A model generated the notes under the pieces. That model did no database searches, was not told where the DNA came from, and saw nothing but the letters and a program-made list of their open reading frames with translations. DNA of 14,552 nt from Candidatus Gastranaerophilales bacterium (GTDB lineage Bacteria; Cyanobacteriota; Vampirovibrionia; Gastranaerophilales; Gastranaerophilaceae), in assembly GCA_021201175.1 (NCBI GenBank), contig JAJQFK010000092.1, forward strand, positions 1 through 14,552, written 5' to 3'. Positions 7,111 to 14,530 of the stretch are shown here, piece by piece. Numbering within the stretch: position 1 is the first letter of the stretch; each line of letters starts with the position of its first letter. The position numbers and the translations under genes were made by a program.

Positions 7111-7145
7111 AAAAAGACCTTTAGAAAATTTCTAAAGGTCTTTTT
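7111..7145 (-). terminator. Intrinsic terminator of the dgt-dnaG-rpoD operon (bidirectional shape)
   Basis: A perfect 15-bp stem (7111-7125 with 7131-7145) with a 5-base loop, GC in the middle of the stem and A/T runs at both ends so that a T5 tail is read in either direction. It lies 18 bases past the rpoD stop codon. Confidence 0.93.
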
Positions 7146-7163
7146 ATTACTAAACTATGGTTA

Positions 7164-8273
7164 CTAAACTTCAATATATTCTTTTAAACGTTTGCTTCTG
7201 TTAGGGTGGCGAAGCTTTCTTAATGCTTTAGCTTCTATTTGTCTTATACGTTCTCTTGTAACTCCGAAAAGCTGTCCTACTTCTTCTAAGGTTCTTTGAC
7301 GTCCATCATCCATACCGAATCTTAAACGAAGTACATCACGTTCACGGGGAGAAAGCCCGCTTAATACTTCTGCCAAATCTTCTCTTAAAAGTTCTTGCGC
7401 TACTGTTTTTACGGGCGCATCAGCATCTTTATCTTCAATAAAATCGCCGAGTCTGGAATCTTCTTCTTTTCCTATCGGAGTTTCTAATGATAAAGGTTCT
7501 TGTGCGACTTTGATTATTTCTCTTAATTTGGGAACAGAAATATTCATTTCAACGGCAAGTTCTTCTTCCGTCGGCTTTCTTGAGAGTTCTTGAGCCAATT
7601 TACGGGTAATTTTTTTAAGTTTATTAATTGTTTCAACCATGTGGACAGGGATTCTTATTGTTCTTGCCTGATCAGCAATTGCGCGGGTAATCGCTTGTCT
7701 AATCCACCATGTTGCGTATGTAGAGAATTTATAACCTCTTTCGTGGTCAAATTTTTCGGCAGCTCTAATAAGACCTAAATTCCCTTCCTGAATTAAATCA
7801 AGAAAAAGCATGCCTCTGCCTACGTATTTTTTAGCAATAGAAACTACGAGCCTTAAATTAGCCTGAACGAGTTTTCTTTTAGCTATAATTCCGGCATTGC
7901 CGCCAAGAATAATTTTTTTCGCCAAATCAATTTCCTGTTCGGCGGTTAATAATTTTATACGACCTATTTCTCTTAAATACATTCTTACAGGATCATCGAA
8001 AGAAACACCCTTTGTAAGCAGTGCATCGGAAATAGATACTTCATCGTCATCATCTTCATCTTCTGACAAATCAGAAGCGAATAAGTCCTCATTTTCCATT
8101 GTATCTATAATTTTATTTCTTTCGGAATTAATAATCACATCCATACCATCTCTGCTGATTGATTCAGGCTCGGACATTAATATAATACTTGAAGAATCGT
8201 TCGATTCACGTTCTTCCGCTTCTTCGTCAATTATGCTAACTACTGATAAATCTGAAATTTTCTTTTTGTTCAT
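7164..8273 (-). CDS. rpoD: RNA polymerase primary sigma factor (sigma-70/SigA)
   Basis: 369 residues, the size of a Gram-positive-type SigA. It has a short acidic N-terminal part (SEDEDDDDE near 70-78), region 1.2 ([21 protein letters not shown], 94-114), region 2 ([16 protein letters not shown] and [20 protein letters not shown], then [19 protein letters not shown] at 181-199 for -10 recognition and melting), region 3, and region 4 with the helix-turn-helix ([23 protein letters not shown], 329-351) for -35 binding. The ATG at 8273 has a GGAGA ribosome site inside the 3' end of dnaG, and the gap is only 4 bases. It is last in the dgt-dnaG-rpoD operon and directs most transcription, including the TTGNNN/TATAAT-type promoters noted in this window. 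Confidence 0.98.
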   Translation of the reverse strand: MNKKKISDLSVVSIIDEEAEERESNDSSSIILMSEPESISRDGMDVIINSERNKIIDTMENEDLFASDLSEDEDDDDEVSISDALLTKGVSFDDPVRMYLREIGRIKLLTAEQEIDLAKKIILGGNAGIIAKRKLVQANLRLVVSIAKKYVGRGMLFLDLIQEGNLGLIRAAEKFDHERGYKFSTYATWWIRQAITRAIADQARTIRIPVHMVETINKLKKITRKLAQELSRKPTEEELAVEMNISVPKLREIIKVAQEPLSLETPIGKEEDSRLGDFIEDKDADAPVKTVAQELLREDLAEVLSGLSPRERDVLRLRFGMDDGRQRTLEEVGQLFGVTRERIRQIEAKALRKLRHPNRSKRLKEYIEV

Positions 8274-8277
8274 TCAA

Positions 8278-10161
8278 TTATTCTCCGATTTTTTGCTTAT
8301 TTTTTATTTTTTCTCTAAGCTGCATTTGAAACTGCATAGATTCTATATCATCATCATTTAAGTGCTTATACTTTTTTGCGAGTTCTTTTTTTTCGCAATC
8401 ATTTTGATATTTTTGAATTCTGGAAGCATTTTCTCCGATAACCGTTTTAAAGTCCTTATCCGATAAGTTTTTAAAACTGTCAGCTATATATATTAAATCT
8501 GTAATTATATCCTTTAAATCATTATCCTCGGCAAATTGTGCATACAGGGCTTGTATCAATTTTTCACCATCATTATTTACCCTACATAACAATTTGTCAA
8601 TTGTTTCTCTGATAATAATTAAACTTTTATTTGTAAATTTAACATTTTTTACCGTTTCCATGATATTTGTTAAGTCGGAATTACTTCCACCGGTTAGAAA
8701 CAAGCTTAATAAATTTTTTTGTGCTTTTTCGGATATATTTGAAGAATTTGTTACAATTCGCCCAAAGTCTTTTACAGATTCAGTTTTTATTGTTTTTGTC
8801 TTGTTTACCTCCCTAATCAATGATTTTTCGTCTATATCAATCCTGTCTGATACCAGTTTTATATATTCATTTTGAACTATATTATTCGGAATTTCCTCAA
8901 TTAAAGGCATGATTTTTTTTATCAGTTTTAACTTATCTGAAGGAGAAATATCAGGTGTAAACTCTTTTAAAACCTGTTCTAATTCAAAATCAAGCAGCAA
9001 CGGCGCCTTTTTTATATATTTTTTATACTCCTCTATTCCGTATTCTCTGATATATTCATCTGGATCTTTGCTGTCAAACGGCGCAACAACTCTTATTTCA
9101 CAGGTGTATTTTTCATCGGAAATCCCTGAATAGGTTTGGTCAAATATTTTAATATTTCCGAGTCCGGCAAAAGCTTCTTTTATAACCTCCGTACTTCTTT
9201 TTGTAGCTTTCAGCCCCGCTGAATCAGTATCAAAAGCAAGATAAATCTTTCTTGACTTTGAATATTTTGCAATAAGTTTTATATGGTCAACCGTTAAGGC
9301 TGTTCCGCAGGACGCTGCGGCATTTTTCAACCCCGCTGCTTGCGCGGATATAACATCAAAATATCCTTCCATTATAACTATATAATCATCAGATATCATA
9401 CTGTTTTTCGCTTTGTCAATACCGTATAATATCCGGCTTTTATTGTATAAAGGAGTATCCGGAGAATTAAGATATTTAGGATTTTGACCTTCTTCTATAG
9501 CTCTGGCGCCAAAAGCAATTACATTCCCTGCTTCATCTCTGATAGGTATCATTATTCTATTCCTGAATCTATCTACCGTATCCCCTTTTTCTGTTTTTAC
9601 CGTCAGCCCCGATTTTTCCATAATATCCGGTAAAAAATCCGCTTTAAAATGTTTTTGAAGTTCGTTATATCCTTTTTGAGAATAACCTATTTGATATTCA
9701 TTTATTATGTCTTTTGTAATTCCCCGTTTTTTTAGATAATTTATTGCGCTTTGCGCTTCTTGACAGGAATATAAGTTGTTATGAAAATAATCGGCAGCTT
9801 TACTCAATAATTTTTTCATTTGCTGTTTATCTTCATTATATTGCTTTGAATTTCCGGCAGTTTGCGGCAGTTCTATATTAAATTTAACTGCAAGATCCTT
9901 TATAACTTCCGCAAACGTTTGGTTATTTATTTTCATTAAAAAACTAATGGCATCTCCGCCTTCACCGCATCCAAAACACTTAAATATTCCTTTTTGCGTA
10001 TTTACACAAAAAGACGGAGTTTTTTCTTCATGAAACGGACAGCACCCCCAGTAATTTGCACCTTTCTTTTTTAATACCACTCTCGATTGGACAACATCTA
10101 ATATGTCCAATCGGCTGCGTATTTCGTCAATTACTTCACTATATGTTTTTTGTTCCGTCAT
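8278..10161 (-). CDS. dnaG: DNA primase
   Basis: 627 residues, typical for bacterial primase. The N-terminal zinc ribbon is complete: C41-x2-H44 (CPFHEEKTPSF) and C62-x2-C65 (FKCFGCGEGGD). Then comes the primase catalytic core, including RFRNRIMIPIRDEAGNVIAFGAR (about 198-220), and the Toprim domain with the invariant glutamate E265 in IMEGYFDV and the D311/D313 pair in AFDTDSAG, which bind the catalytic metals. The last 150 or so residues would be the DnaB-helicase-binding domain, poorly conserved here. It makes RNA primers at the replication fork. It starts 3 bases after the dgt stop (the TAA TAA ATG junction) with only a weak Shine-Dalgarno, suggesting translational coupling, and is followed after 4 bases by rpoD. 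Confidence 0.97.
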   Translation of the reverse strand: MTEQKTYSEVIDEIRSRLDILDVVQSRVVLKKKGANYWGCCPFHEEKTPSFCVNTQKGIFKCFGCGEGGDAISFLMKINNQTFAEVIKDLAVKFNIELPQTAGNSKQYNEDKQQMKKLLSKAADYFHNNLYSCQEAQSAINYLKKRGITKDIINEYQIGYSQKGYNELQKHFKADFLPDIMEKSGLTVKTEKGDTVDRFRNRIMIPIRDEAGNVIAFGARAIEEGQNPKYLNSPDTPLYNKSRILYGIDKAKNSMISDDYIVIMEGYFDVISAQAAGLKNAAASCGTALTVDHIKLIAKYSKSRKIYLAFDTDSAGLKATKRSTEVIKEAFAGLGNIKIFDQTYSGISDEKYTCEIRVVAPFDSKDPDEYIREYGIEEYKKYIKKAPLLLDFELEQVLKEFTPDISPSDKLKLIKKIMPLIEEIPNNIVQNEYIKLVSDRIDIDEKSLIREVNKTKTIKTESVKDFGRIVTNSSNISEKAQKNLLSLFLTGGSNSDLTNIMETVKNVKFTNKSLIIIRETIDKLLCRVNNDGEKLIQALYAQFAEDNDLKDIITDLIYIADSFKNLSDKDFKTVIGENASRIQKYQNDCEKKELAKKYKHLNDDDIESMQFQMQLREKIKNKQKIGE

Positions 10162-10164
10162 TTA

Positions 10165-11208
10165 TTATTTCAGTCCGTTCATTTGTGCAAGTTTGTATAA
10201 AAATTCATCATGATTTTTTTGTATTAATGGAGAGGGCAGAAAATTTTCTTCAAATTTTATAAGTACATATCTGTCTGTCATGCCGGAAACATAATCACAT
10301 ACAGTCTGCATTATATTTTTATCATTTGATTCTGGAAATTTTGTTTTTAACTCTGAAAAATAATATTCAAACAGTCTTTTAATGACATTTTGAGCCTTAT
10401 CTTCCGCCTGTTTTGCCGGTGAATTATTATATACATGCTCAAACATCCATTCTCTTAATTTTACAAATTGCTTGAAGCATTCCTCCGACATTAATATTTT
10501 ATCTTTTCCCATACTATTTTCAACAATATCATTAACAAGTTTAGTTAAACGTATTCTGTTTGTAGTTGAAAAGTATTCAACGCTTTCTTTTGGAATATCC
10601 TGTGTATTTATTATATTAGCCCGAATTGCATCTTGAATATCATGGTTAATATAAGCAATTTTATCGGAGATTCTTACAACCTGACCTTCTATTGTTGACG
10701 GCATGCACTGATAGGAATGATTTAATATACCGTCGAGTGTTTCTTGTGTGAGGTTTAGATTCTCTATAAATTCTACAATTCTGACACTCTGCTCATTATG
10801 TTTATATCCATCAGGCATTAACTCGTTCAGTACTCTTTCGCCACTGTGTCCGAACGGTGTATGTCCTAAATCATGCCCCAATGCTATTGCTTCTGTTAAA
10901 TCTTCATTAAGTTCTAACGCTCGTGATATTGTTCTTGCTATTTGCGAAACTTCAAGAGTGTGTGTCATTCTCGTTCTAAAATGGTCATCGTATGGTGAAA
11001 AAAATACCTGCGTTTTATGCTTTAATCTTCTAAATGCTTTTGAGTGGAGAATTCTATCTCTGTCCCGCTGATATTCCGTCCTTAATGTACAAGGTTCCTC
11101 ATATACTTTTCTGCCTTTTGTATTTCTGCTCTTAGAGGCAAGCTCCGATAGTATTATATCTTCCTTATCCTCCAGACGTTCCCTTATTGTTTTATTTTTT
11201 TGTTCCAT
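10165..11208 (-). CDS. dgt: Deoxyguanosinetriphosphate triphosphohydrolase-like HD-domain protein
   Basis: 347 residues of the dGTPase-like HD family. Metal ligands of the HD motif are visible: H83 (RMTHTLEV), H112-D113 (GHDLGHTPFGHSGE) and D182 (RISDKIAYINHDIQDA). The N-terminal RTEYQRDRDRILHSKAFRRLKHKTQVF block (43-69) is a family signature. Enzymes of this type cleave dNTPs, releasing tripolyphosphate, and adjust the dNTP pool; the exact nucleotide preference is not visible and the symbol is used in the broad sense. The ATG at 11208 has an AAGGA ribosome site 7 bases upstream. First gene of the operon with dnaG and rpoD, which links nucleotide supply, priming and transcription. Divergent from rpmB. 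Confidence 0.93.
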   Translation of the reverse strand: MEQKNKTIRERLEDKEDIILSELASKSRNTKGRKVYEEPCTLRTEYQRDRDRILHSKAFRRLKHKTQVFFSPYDDHFRTRMTHTLEVSQIARTISRALELNEDLTEAIALGHDLGHTPFGHSGERVLNELMPDGYKHNEQSVRIVEFIENLNLTQETLDGILNHSYQCMPSTIEGQVVRISDKIAYINHDIQDAIRANIINTQDIPKESVEYFSTTNRIRLTKLVNDIVENSMGKDKILMSEECFKQFVKLREWMFEHVYNNSPAKQAEDKAQNVIKRLFEYYFSELKTKFPESNDKNIMQTVCDYVSGMTDRYVLIKFEENFLPSPLIQKNHDEFLYKLAQMNGLK

Positions 11209-11230
11209 ATTTCAATCCTTACCGGTATAT

Positions 11231-11258
11231 TTTATAAAAAATATTCCATATATACCAA
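11231..11258 (-). promoter_or_regulatory. Possible promoter of the dgt-dnaG-rpoD operon
   Basis: On the minus strand there is TTGGTA (11258-11253), a 16-base spacer and TATAAA (11236-11231), just ahead of the dgt ribosome site. A 7-bp inverted repeat (GGTATAT at 11224-11230 with ATATACC at 11250-11256) brackets the -10 region and could be an operator. Confidence 0.4.
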
Positions 11259-11307
11259 CTTTTTAAAGCTTTTGTTTAGATTATTTAATATTAGCTTTTA
11301 TATAGAC

Positions 11308-11336
11308 TTGATTTATTAACGCTTTTTTTATATTAT
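11308..11336 (+). promoter_or_regulatory. Possible promoter of rpmB
   Basis: TTGATT (11308-11313), a 17-base spacer and TATTAT (11331-11336), about 32 bases before the rpmB ATG. A further TATAAT at 11345-11350 is a competing -10 but has no -35 at a good distance. Confidence 0.5.
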
Positions 11337-11368
11337 CTTGTATATATAATACTTGAAAGGATAAAAAG

Positions 11369-11560
11369 ATGTCAGTTGAATGCGCAATATGCGGAAAAAA
11401 ACCTTTGAAAGCTTCAAAACTTTCATTCTCTCATAAACATAATGTATACAGACAAAGCCCGAATTTGCAGTCTGTTAAAGTTGTTGAAAACGGTACGGTT
11501 AAAAGAATTAAAGTTTGTACTTCTTGTTTAAGAGCAGGTAAAGTTCAAAGAGCTGTTTAA
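11369..11560 (+). CDS. rpmB: Large ribosomal subunit protein bL28 (zinc-ribbon form)
   Basis: 63 residues, normal for L28. Matches the family through CAICGKKP at the start, the central basic stretch SHKHNVYRQSPNLQSVKV (21-38) and the ending VCTSCLRAGKVQR. It keeps all four zinc cysteines (C5, C8, C50, C53), the so-called C+ form. It is part of the 50S subunit. The ribosome site AAAGGA (11356-11361) lies 7 bases before the ATG. Single-gene unit, with its own promoter candidate and a strong terminator directly behind it. Confidence 0.97.
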   Translation: MSVECAICGKKPLKASKLSFSHKHNVYRQSPNLQSVKVVENGTVKRIKVCTSCLRAGKVQRAV

Positions 11561-11579
11561 GTTAAATAAATATTTTAAA

Positions 11580-11609
11580 ATGAACCCTTAAAAAAGGGTT
11601 CATTTTTTT
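11580..11609 (+). terminator. Intrinsic terminator of rpmB
   Basis: A perfect 10-bp stem (11580-11589 with 11594-11603), a loop of four A, and T 604-609 continuing the T run. Read on the minus strand the same hairpin ends in only three T, so it may also help stop the convergent HD-domain gene. Confidence 0.93.
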
Positions 11610-11633
11610 GCACGGTTTTAAGAAACCGCACGC

Positions 11634-12437
11634 CTATGCAGAATATGCAGAAACTCCCGAAAGAGATTTCTTGAGTGCCGATACTACTTCTGTACTTACT
11701 TCGCCGTCTTGTGCTTTTTGGTTCAGGATTTTTAATGATTCATTTATGCTCATAGAAGGCTTATAGCTTCTTTGTTCCCTTAATGCCGAATATATATCGG
11801 CAACAGACAGTATTTGACCTAAAATATCTGCATTGTTACTAACAGGTTCATGGTGATTTTTTATCAATTCCAAAACTCTTTTATTCATTCCCGTTTGTGA
11901 TAACAGTTCATAACCGGCTTTTGCATGCATATCCATTACTTCTTTTTCTTTATTCGTTAATTTTTGCGGTTTATTTATGATTTCTTCGGGGATTAAAATC
12001 TTACCGAAATCATGAAAAATGCATGCTTTTTCCAGAACTTTTTTATCAGAAGGAGAAATATTTAATTCGTTTGCAATTTGCATTGCATATCCTGTTGTTG
12101 TTGTAAGATGAGAATTAATTATAGAAGTAACATTTTGGGGATTTATACTAACTTCTAAACCTTTTTCAGAAAACATATTTTTTATATTCGGATTCTGTTC
12201 AACCAGTTTATTTACATATTCCGGAGATGAATAAGCTCTTAAAAGTTGTTTTGGAGAGTATAATTCCGTAACAGATACATAATTCCCTCCAACATTCCTG
12301 TTTCTTAAAGGAGATGTTTGAGAATTACTGTGTACAAATCCGTCTTTTTGCGGTCTATTTTGAATAAATTTAATGCTGCCGGACGGATTTATACCATTAG
12401 ATATAGCAATTTGCTCTATATTATTACTTACCTGCAA
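11634..12437 (-). CDS. HD-domain phosphohydrolase-like protein (HD-GYP related, GYP motif absent)
   Basis: 267 residues. The first 55 or so are low-complexity, rich in N, S, Q and P, with no known domain. From about residue 105 an HD domain is clear: H110 (NSHLTTTTGYA), H142-D143 (CIFHDFGKILIP), H171 (DMHAKAGYELL), H195/H196 (NHHEP) and D214 (LSVADIYSALRE). This is the layout of the HD-GYP cyclic-di-GMP phosphodiesterases, including the KPQKLTNKE and YSALREQRSYKP segments, but the HHE is followed by PVSNNADILG in place of a GYP signature. It may act on another nucleotide or have lost c-di-GMP activity. The start is a TTG at 12437, as no ATG occurs in frame until residue 88; a weak GTGAG lies upstream. 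The true start is uncertain. Confidence 0.8.
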   Translation of the reverse strand: MQVSNNIEQIAISNGINPSGSIKFIQNRPQKDGFVHSNSQTSPLRNRNVGGNYVSVTELYSPKQLLRAYSSPEYVNKLVEQNPNIKNMFSEKGLEVSINPQNVTSIINSHLTTTTGYAMQIANELNISPSDKKVLEKACIFHDFGKILIPEEIINKPQKLTNKEKEVMDMHAKAGYELLSQTGMNKRVLELIKNHHEPVSNNADILGQILSVADIYSALREQRSYKPSMSINESLKILNQKAQDGEVSTEVVSALKKSLSGVSAYSA

Positions 12438-12557
12438 GAGATAATCTCACTTTACTTAACTTCAAACCTTACTTTTATATAAAAACATTCCAAGCTATAA
12501 AATTGCGCATACCGGTAATTATGTAAAAATTTATTAACTTATGTATAATCTAGTGTT

Positions 12558-12614
12558 AAAAAACTCGCAAAGGCGGTTGAGTGTAGATATTCTACGTGCC
12601 TATTGCACGCTTGC
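12558..12614 (-). terminator. Structured 3' region of umuC, possible terminator
   Basis: Directly after the umuC stop codon lie two abutting hairpins: GTAGA/TCTAC with a 3-base loop (12583-12595) and CGTGC/GCACG with a 5-base loop (12595-12609). They are enclosed by GCAA/TTGC (12567-12570 with 12611-12614). On the minus strand a short CGC/GCG stem and then T6 (12563-12558) follow. Termination is likely, but the double hairpin is more than a terminator needs. Not a tRNA. Confidence 0.45.
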
Positions 12615-12618
12615 AACT

Positions 12619-13857
12619 CTACGGACAATCAAAGGTTTTTTCTTCTCCGCATCGAAACCGCATAATTCTTTTATGTTTTTCCATAACTGACTTTATGCCC
12701 CGGCTTCCAGCTGCAATTACTCCTTTACCGTATTTTGTTTCTATTTTATCAACAATAGCAGACAGTTTTTCACATCTCGCGTTTTTTTCATCTCTAAAAA
12801 AAGTCAATTGTTCTTTTTCTATATTTTTTAAAGAAAAAGCACAGACCCCTGCCGCCCTGTAAATAACCCCATCAATAAATATATTTTCAAAAAGTTCATT
12901 CACATAGTCAGATAGCAGCATTTCTGAATTAACAGAAAAATTAATTTTTTTATCTTTAAAATAAACTCTGAAATCTTTTGTACGCAGCATAACAGATATA
13001 ACATCGGTTGACAAATTATGTTCCCTTAATTTTTTGCAGACATTATGAAGATGTAATAATAATTCTGTTTTAATATACTCTTTATCGGAGGAAAATTCAG
13101 GAAATGCCCTTGTTCTCTGAATTGATTTTGGTTTATCCGGTATTGCGGAAATGGGAATAACACTTCTTCCTGATAATTCGTATTTTAATTCAAGCCCTTT
13201 TTTCCCGTAATTGTATCTATAAAATTCATCATCTTTTAAAAGGATTTCGTCTGCATAAAAAATACCGAATTTTCGTAAACTTCTTGCTATATTACGTCCG
13301 ACTCCCCAAATTTCCTCGACGGGAATATTTTGTAATTCTTCATTTATCATATTGTTCCCTATGTAGTAAGCGAATTTACGGGATTTTGCTTTATGTGCGG
13401 CTAATTTAGCAAGCATTTTTGTTGAAGATATGCCTACAGAAACTGAAATACCTATTGCTTCTTTAATATCGTCACGTATTTTACAGGCTATTTGCGGATA
13501 GGATAAATTCATCAGGTTATTAAGTCCGGTGACGTCTAAAAAGGCTTCATCTATAGAATATACATCAACTTTATCAGAATAATTCATTAAATATTGCATC
13601 ATTCTGCTTGAAAGTTCCTGATACAAAGTAAAATCAGAACTTAAATAAATAACATTTTTAAAGTTTTTCTTTGCAAGAAAATACGGCATACCCATAGTAA
13701 TTCCAAGCTTTTTAGCTTCATTTGAACGCGCAATAACACACCCGTCATTATTACTTAAAATACAAAGAGGCTTTCCTTTAAGAGATGGATTTCTCCATAT
13801 TTCGCAGCCTGCAAAAAAATTATTTCCGTCGACAAGTGCTATTTTTATTTCTTTCAT
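12619..13857 (-). CDS. umuC: Y-family translesion DNA polymerase, UmuC type
   Basis: 412 residues, near the usual 420 of UmuC. The catalytic carboxylates are present: D10 (ALVDGNNFFAGCE) and D103/E104 (YSIDEAFLDVTG). The Y-family marks NNDGCVIARSNEAKKLGITMGMPYF (36-60) and GVGRNIARSLRKFGI (186-200, helix-hairpin-helix) fit UmuC. A sliding-clamp-binding peptide, QLTFF, lies at 350-354, where UmuC proteins carry theirs. The C-terminal end (KHKRIMRFRCGEEKTFDCP) does not show the SPRYTT-like tail common in the family. The ATG at 13857 has AGGA 10 bases upstream. It copies damaged DNA when activated by a cleaved UmuD-like partner, here probably the LexA/UmuD-like protein encoded just upstream on the same strand. 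The 91-base gap holds a terminator-like hairpin. Confidence 0.93.
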   Translation of the reverse strand: MKEIKIALVDGNNFFAGCEIWRNPSLKGKPLCILSNNDGCVIARSNEAKKLGITMGMPYFLAKKNFKNVIYLSSDFTLYQELSSRMMQYLMNYSDKVDVYSIDEAFLDVTGLNNLMNLSYPQIACKIRDDIKEAIGISVSVGISSTKMLAKLAAHKAKSRKFAYYIGNNMINEELQNIPVEEIWGVGRNIARSLRKFGIFYADEILLKDDEFYRYNYGKKGLELKYELSGRSVIPISAIPDKPKSIQRTRAFPEFSSDKEYIKTELLLHLHNVCKKLREHNLSTDVISVMLRTKDFRVYFKDKKINFSVNSEMLLSDYVNELFENIFIDGVIYRAAGVCAFSLKNIEKEQLTFFRDEKNARCEKLSAIVDKIETKYGKGVIAAGSRGIKSVMEKHKRIMRFRCGEEKTFDCP

Positions 13858-13871
13858 TGTAAACCATTCCT

Positions 13872-13916
13872 AAAAAAAACTTGCGAGAATATTCGTGGAG
13901 GTTGAATACCCTCGCA
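13872..13916 (-). terminator. Terminator-like hairpin between lexA/umuD-like gene and umuC
   Basis: On the minus strand TGCGAG pairs with CTCGCA (13916-13911 with 13887-13882) and TATTC with GAATA (13908-13904 with 13894-13890), separated by a 2+2 internal loop and closed by a 9-base loop that contains CCTCC. AG and then eight T follow. It has the shape of an intrinsic terminator or attenuator, 15 bases before the umuC start codon. Confidence 0.75.
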
Positions 13917-13948
13917 TTAGAAGAATAAAGTGTATATATTTGAATAAT

Positions 13949-14524
13949 TTATAATTTTCTTACGATTCCCTGTACAATTCCGAATATTATAAGTTTTTCC
14001 TTCGGGTACAAATTCGGGTAATTCGGATTGGCAGGTTCTAACCATATTTTACCCTGTTTTTCACGATATGTTTTTAAGGTATAGCCGTCATCTATAAATG
14101 CAATTACAATATCGCCGTTTTTTGCGCTTTGAGATTTTTTTACTATTACCTTATCGCCCTCAAATATTCCCAAGTCTATCATTGAATCACCCGAAACTGT
14201 AAATAAAAAAGTTGAAGGACTGTTTATATCAAAGCAATCATCAAGCGATATACGTTTTTCTATATAATCATCAGCGACAGAAGCGAATCCCGCCTTTACG
14301 GCTGATGAAAACAATACGGCGCCGAACATTTCTTTATTTATATAGAATCTATTATTTTTTTCATGTATTAAATTTTCCTCCCGCAATTTATTAAAATATT
14401 GCCACACTGAATTTTTATGTTTAAAACCAAACTCTTGAGCTATTATATCAAAGCTTGGCAATACATCTTTTCCGTATAATTCTTTTAATTTTTCAAAGAA
14501 TATTTTTTGTTTTTCCGTAAGCAT
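13949..14524 (-). CDS. LexA-like SOS repressor with UmuD-like self-cleaving domain (S24 peptidase)
   Basis: 191 residues. The N-terminal part (1-65) is a LexA-type winged helix: MLTEKQKIFFEKLKELYGKD, then PSFDIIAQEFGFKHKNSVWQYFNKLREENLI with a recognition helix near 36-50. The C-terminal part is an S24 (LexA/UmuD) domain with the catalytic dyad S114 (SGDSMIDLGIFEGD) and K151 (GYTLKTY), 37 residues apart as in UmuD. The cleavage site is A78-G79. The region after it (GFASVADDYIEKRISLDD) reads like UmuD's GFPSPAADYVEQRIDLNQ more than like a classic LexA. I infer one protein serving as SOS repressor and, after RecA-stimulated self-cleavage, as the UmuD' partner of the downstream UmuC; it could also be only the repressor. 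The start codon is 6 bases after a TATAAT, so the mRNA is probably leaderless. Confidence 0.9.
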   Translation of the reverse strand: MLTEKQKIFFEKLKELYGKDVLPSFDIIAQEFGFKHKNSVWQYFNKLREENLIHEKNNRFYINKEMFGAVLFSSAVKAGFASVADDYIEKRISLDDCFDINSPSTFLFTVSGDSMIDLGIFEGDKVIVKKSQSAKNGDIVIAFIDDGYTLKTYREKQGKIWLEPANPNYPNLYPKEKLIIFGIVQGIVRKL

Positions 14525-14530
14525 AATTAC

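Noticed and set aside
7897..8361. A serine-rich plus-strand reading frame antisense to rpoD and the dnaG end
   Set aside because: The serine runs are the reverse of acidic codons in sigma region 1; no ribosome site, and it covers certain genes.
12560..12625. tRNA or integron attC-like site
   Set aside because: The hairpins are too short, there is no acceptor stem, no GTTCRA loop, and no paired R/L core sites.
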